From Asticcacaulis biprosthecium C19 (GTDB taxonomy: Bacteria; Pseudomonadota; Alphaproteobacteria; Caulobacterales; Caulobacteraceae), in NCBI RefSeq assembly GCF_000204015.1, contig NZ_GL883077.1:1104457-1168456 (forward strand): a stretch of 64,000 nucleotides of DNA. The letters run 5' to 3'. The notes beneath the pieces are model-generated. The model did no database searches. It worked only from the letters and a program-made list of their open reading frames with translations, and was not told the origin of the DNA. The position numbers were made by a program, and so were the translations under genes. Positions 60,895 to 64,000 of this stretch are shown here, piece by piece (the first letter of the stretch is position 1; each line of letters begins with the position of its first letter).

Positions 60895-62400
60895 TTATTC
60901 CTTCGGACGGTAGCTGACGAAGGCTATTTTCTTGCTGTCGGGTGACCAGGACGGCACATTGATCGTTCCCTGGCCGCCGAACAGCCACGCCAGCACGACC
61001 GCCTCTCCGCCCGCCGCCGGCATCAGCCTCAGCTCGACATCCTTGTTGGCCGGGTGATCGCCGACCGCGACGTCTGTGCCGAAGGCAATAAAGGCGATCC
61101 ACTTGCCATCCGGCGACGGGTGCGGGAACCAGTCGCGGCTGTCGTCGCCGAAGGTCAGTTGCTCCGCCCCGCTGCCGTCGGACTTCATCCGCCACAGCTT
61201 CATATTGCCGCTGCGCACCGAGTTGAAATAGATCCATTGTCCGTCCGCAGAATATTCCGCCCCGTCATCCAGCCCCGGCGTCGTCGTCAACCGCGTCTCA
61301 GGTCCGCCCCCGACCGGAATGCTGTACACATCATAGTCGCCGCCGCGTTGGGCGATATAGGCCAGGGTCTTTCCGTCAGGGGACCAGCCGTGCCAGTAGG
61401 ACGGACCGTTGGGCGTGACCAGGCGCGGCGTACCACCCGCCGCCGGCAGGATATGGATGCGCGACTGGTTGTCGGGCTCGGTCTGGTCGCTGACCACGAT
61501 CTCCTTGCCGTCCGGCGAGAAGCCGTGGTCGTTGTTCATCTTGTTGAGGGCACCGGTTTCCAGCTTCACCGGCGTTCCACCGTTCACCGGTCCAGAAACA
61601 GGAATCGTGAAGAGATGACCTGCGGAATTGTACAGCAGATAACTGCCGTCCGGCGACCAGTTGGGCGCTTCGATATGGCCGGTGGTGTGCCAGACGATGG
61701 TGCGGTTCTTGTTGCTGATCTCCAGCGTCTCCAGCGTGCTCTCGACCGGGGTCAGAAGTGTCGGCGCCGACATGGCCACTGGTCGGCTCAATTCGACGCG
61801 CGAAAACACGGCGGTCTCGCTGACGGTATTGTTGTGTGAACTCAGCGCCAGACCGGCCAGATAGGTCCCGCTCAGCGGCAGCCGCACGCCCCCGCCGACA
61901 TAGCGCACGGCGCCATCCTGTCCGGCCAGCGACATCCAGGCGTAGCCGTTGCGATATTCCAGTTTGACGCTTCTGGCGCCGGTCTGGTTGGCCACGACCT
62001 GGTGGGTTTCGCCGCCCTGGGTCTCGCGAAACTGAAGGGACACCAGGCCGTCGCCATGCAGCATGATATCGAGATAGGGGCTGCCGGCATCCAGGCTCTG
62101 GCGCAACATGACGCCGGCCTTGCGATGCGGATCGACGCCCTGGCCTTCGAAGGCAATATCCGCCGACAGTGCAACATCGCCCATGACCTCGTCATAGGCA
62201 TAGTGGAAGGCATCTGTGGTGCCCCATATATTGGTTCCGCTGGCGCTGAGTGTGTAGACGCCTTCGTGGAAATCGGCCTTTCCGGCGATGGCGGTATCGC
62301 CGACATCCTGATGGCGATCGAATACACCAACGGTTCCGGCCAGGCTTGAGGCCGAACACAAGGCAAGGGCAGCCGCAGCCGCCAGGGCAGGCAGTTTCAT
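60895..62400 (-). CDS. Exported TolB-like WD40 beta-propeller protein with an N-terminal beta-sandwich
   Basis: A 501-residue protein. Signal peptide MKLPALAAAAALALCSASSLA, an N-terminal beta-sandwich (about 25-190; DUF1349-like, HRKAGVMLRQSLDAGSPYLDIM), and a C-terminal propeller of repeated PNWSPDGSYLLY, GFSPDGKEIVV, HGWSPDGKTLAYIA, EYSADGQWIYF, HPSPDGKWIAFIA and PSWSPDSKKIAFVS units. Such proteins often bind or cleave glycans or peptides. The start at ATG 62400 is favoured by GGGAGA nine bases upstream; ATG 62406 is also possible. A LacI-type palindrome lies 50 bases upstream. Confidence 0.82.
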   Translation of the reverse strand: MKLPALAAAAALALCSASSLAGTVGVFDRHQDVGDTAIAGKADFHEGVYTLSASGTNIWGTTDAFHYAYDEVMGDVALSADIAFEGQGVDPHRKAGVMLRQSLDAGSPYLDIMLHGDGLVSLQFRETQGGETHQVVANQTGARSVKLEYRNGYAWMSLAGQDGAVRYVGGGVRLPLSGTYLAGLALSSHNNTVSETAVFSRVELSRPVAMSAPTLLTPVESTLETLEISNKNRTIVWHTTGHIEAPNWSPDGSYLLYNSAGHLFTIPVSGPVNGGTPVKLETGALNKMNNDHGFSPDGKEIVVSDQTEPDNQSRIHILPAAGGTPRLVTPNGPSYWHGWSPDGKTLAYIAQRGGDYDVYSIPVGGGPETRLTTTPGLDDGAEYSADGQWIYFNSVRSGNMKLWRMKSDGSGAEQLTFGDDSRDWFPHPSPDGKWIAFIAFGTDVAVGDHPANKDVELRLMPAAGGEAVVLAWLFGGQGTINVPSWSPDSKKIAFVSYRPKE

Positions 62401-62449
62401 AGACATCTTCTCCCACACGATGCCGCGATCTTGCTGTGCCGCGGCTATT

Positions 62450-62461
62450 GTAATCGATTAC
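62450..62461. promoter_or_regulatory. LacI-type palindromic operator candidate
   Basis: GTAATCGATTAC is a perfect 12-base palindrome about 50 bases upstream of the propeller gene, with the CG centre typical of LacI/GalR-family operators. Confidence 0.6.
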
Positions 62462-62511
62462 GAAGGTTAACAGATGTGGAGAAGGGAGGGAAGGGGGGTT
62501 TGGGCGCTGAT

Positions 62512-64000
62512 CTAGATGAGGAAGATATCCCCGGCCGTCAGGTTCGCATGGTTCGCATACGCTGCGATCTGGATCTGCGCCAGACCGCCGGCCCCATCGG
62601 CATCGTAGTACAGGACCCCATTGGTGGCGTTGTAGATGATGTGCTGGTTCGCAGTCTGCGCTTTTGTGCCGAGAAGGAAGGCATCTACCGCCAGCATGCC
62701 GGCCGCATCCGCCGCAAAAGCGGTGAAGGCGGAACGGTCAATTTCAATCCGATCCTCACCCGCCGCGAAATCGCGCACGCTGTCGCGTTCGCTGGAAACA
62801 CCCAGATGGTCGAAACGGAAGGTATCGCGGCCAGCCTCGCCGGTGAGGTGGTCGCTGCCGGCGCCACCGATCAGCACATCATTGCCGTTACCGCCGAATA
62901 GCCGGTCATTGCCGCCAAGGCCGGTGAGGGTGTCTTCTCCCGCCCCGCCGGTGAGGGTATTGTTGAGACCATTGCCGCTACCGGCAAAATCACCCGTCCC
63001 GGCAAACACAAGCTTCTCGAGGTGGTCGCCCAGGCCGTAGCTGGCCGCAGTCGCCCGCACAGTGTCTATACCCTGACCGATGTGCTCGACGATCTGATCG
63101 CTTGACGCCCCGACATAGTAGCTGTCACTGCCTTCGCCGCCCGCCATCAGGTCGTCACCAGCCCCGCCGTTCAGCGTGTCATTGCCGCCCAGACCGGTCA
63201 GGGAGTCATTTCCGGCGCCACCCGTCAGGTGGTTGTCGAGGCCGTTACCGGTGCCTTCAAAATCGCCCGTCCCAGCAAACAGCAGCTTCTCGACATGGTC
63301 GCCCAGAGCGTAACTGTTCAGGGTGGATCTCACCGAGTCGCTCCCCTGGCCCGCCTGTTCGATGACCTGGTCGGCAACATCATCGATGTAATAGCTGTCA
63401 TCGCCAAGGGCGCCCGTCATCAGATCGCCGCCCCCGCCGCCGTTCAGGGTTTCGTTGCCCGCCCCGCCAATCAAGGTGTCATTGAAGGCTGTTCCGGTGA
63501 TGCTGTGGAGTGCGCCGTCGCCGGAAACGTCAAAAATCTGCGCCGAATCCAGCCGCGCAGCAAAGATGGTCCTGGGGGTTACGCCCGTGACCGTGACGTC
63601 GACGGTGGCCGTAACCTCGCCGCCCTGGCCGTCGGACACGGTGTAACTGAAGCTGTCGGCGCCGGTGTAGCCGTAATAGGGGGTGTAGATGGCCGCGCCG
63701 TCGGGCCGGTGGTGACCGTGCCGTGGGAGGCCGCGCCGAGAGCTGTGACGGACAGGCTGTCCTGGTCGAGGTCGATGGCGCCGGCCAGAAGCTGGACCTC
63801 GCTGAGCGAAGCGGTGTGGTCGCGGCCGGTCGACAAGGTCTTGTCCGTCGCCGTCGGCGCATCATTGATCGCCCGGACATCGAACCACAGCCGGGTTGCG
63901 ACACCGTTGAGGGTCACGACGGCGATATCCGCGCCGCTATAGTCGGGTGACGGCGTGTAGACCCAAACGGAATTGTCCTGGATCAACGTACCATGCAACG
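62512..64000 (-). CDS. Second RTX protein, 3' part, with frameshift and running off the window
   Basis: The distal 375 codons encode RTX repeats (SITGTAFNDTLIGGAGNETLNGG and two DDSYYIDDVADQV/SDSYYVGASSDQI units) and a C terminus typical of type I secretion substrates (TFRFDHLG...DRIEIDRS...GDIFLI). Upstream, in another frame, is a cadherin/Ig-like region (INDAPTATDKTLSTG...DQDSLSVTALGAASHGTVTTGP). The two frames join only if one base is added near 63701-63705: GTVTTGP then DGAAIYTPYYGYTGADSFSYTVSDGQGG. A single-base deletion or sequence error is likely. The 5' end is outside the window. Confidence 0.8.

Overview
The window looks like chromosomal DNA of a free-living alphaproteobacterium of the Caulobacterales, most likely Asticcacaulis- or Caulobacter-like. 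The reasons are the high GC content, a TonB-dependent receptor, RTX/type I secretion genes of the PrtD/RsaD kind, an ECF sigma factor with an NrsF-type anti-sigma beside a bufferin operon, and a rhizobial-type L-rhamnose pathway. This is inferred from gene content and not from a marker gene. I saw no rRNA, tRNA or CRISPR array.

Layout. 0-4.4 kb: part of the division and cell wall (dcw) cluster, murD-ftsW-(ABM-fold gene)-murG. 4.4-8.7 kb: in place of murC there is a minus-strand array of five genes (six domains) of an unrecognised secreted family, interrupted by a duplicated, decayed 3' end of murG and a duplicated 5' end of the AI-2E transporter gene. I read this as the scar of a tandem duplication. 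8.8-15.6 kb: AI-2E-type transporter, acyl-CoA ligase, GGDEF-EAL protein, phosphodiester glycosidase, cyclophilin. 16.2-24.1 kb: a 1435-residue RTX protein followed by its likely ABC exporter and HlyD-type adaptor, closed by a strong terminator. 24.2-31.7 kb: an L-rhamnose catabolic locus (DeoR regulator, kinase, fused aldolase/dehydrogenase, isomerase) with a GT11-like glycosyltransferase. The kinase start codon is separated from its frame by a run of seven A's. 31.7-36.5 kb: YhaO-YhaN-type nuclease/ATPase pair. 36.9-42.3 kb: TonB receptor, a DUF4832-type lipoprotein and a DUF1961-like protein, with a miniature inverted-repeat element inserted in a REP-type palindrome. 42.3-49.9 kb: small membrane protein, TMEM175-type channel, PadR-DUF1700-GIN operon, two adjacent RlaP-type nucleotidyltransferases, S41 peptidase, Lrp regulator, response regulator. 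49.9-54.1 kb: TPR-like membrane protein and ruvCAB. 54.1-57.8 kb: bufferin operon (bufA-bufB-bufC-bufD) divergent from its sigma/anti-sigma pair, with matching GTAACC-N16-CGTA promoters. 57.8-64 kb: membrane protein, ROK regulator, two secreted proteins, and the 3' part of a second RTX gene that carries a frameshift and runs off the window.

Working together: the RTX protein and ABC/HlyD pair form a secretion unit lacking only the outer-membrane channel. The rha genes convert L-rhamnose to lactaldehyde-level products under a DeoR repressor with visible operator candidates. The sigma/NrsF pair probably switches on the copper-buffering bufferin peptide and its iron-dependent modification enzyme. 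The most novel part is the secreted-protein array at 4.4-8.7 kb, for which I recognise no function.
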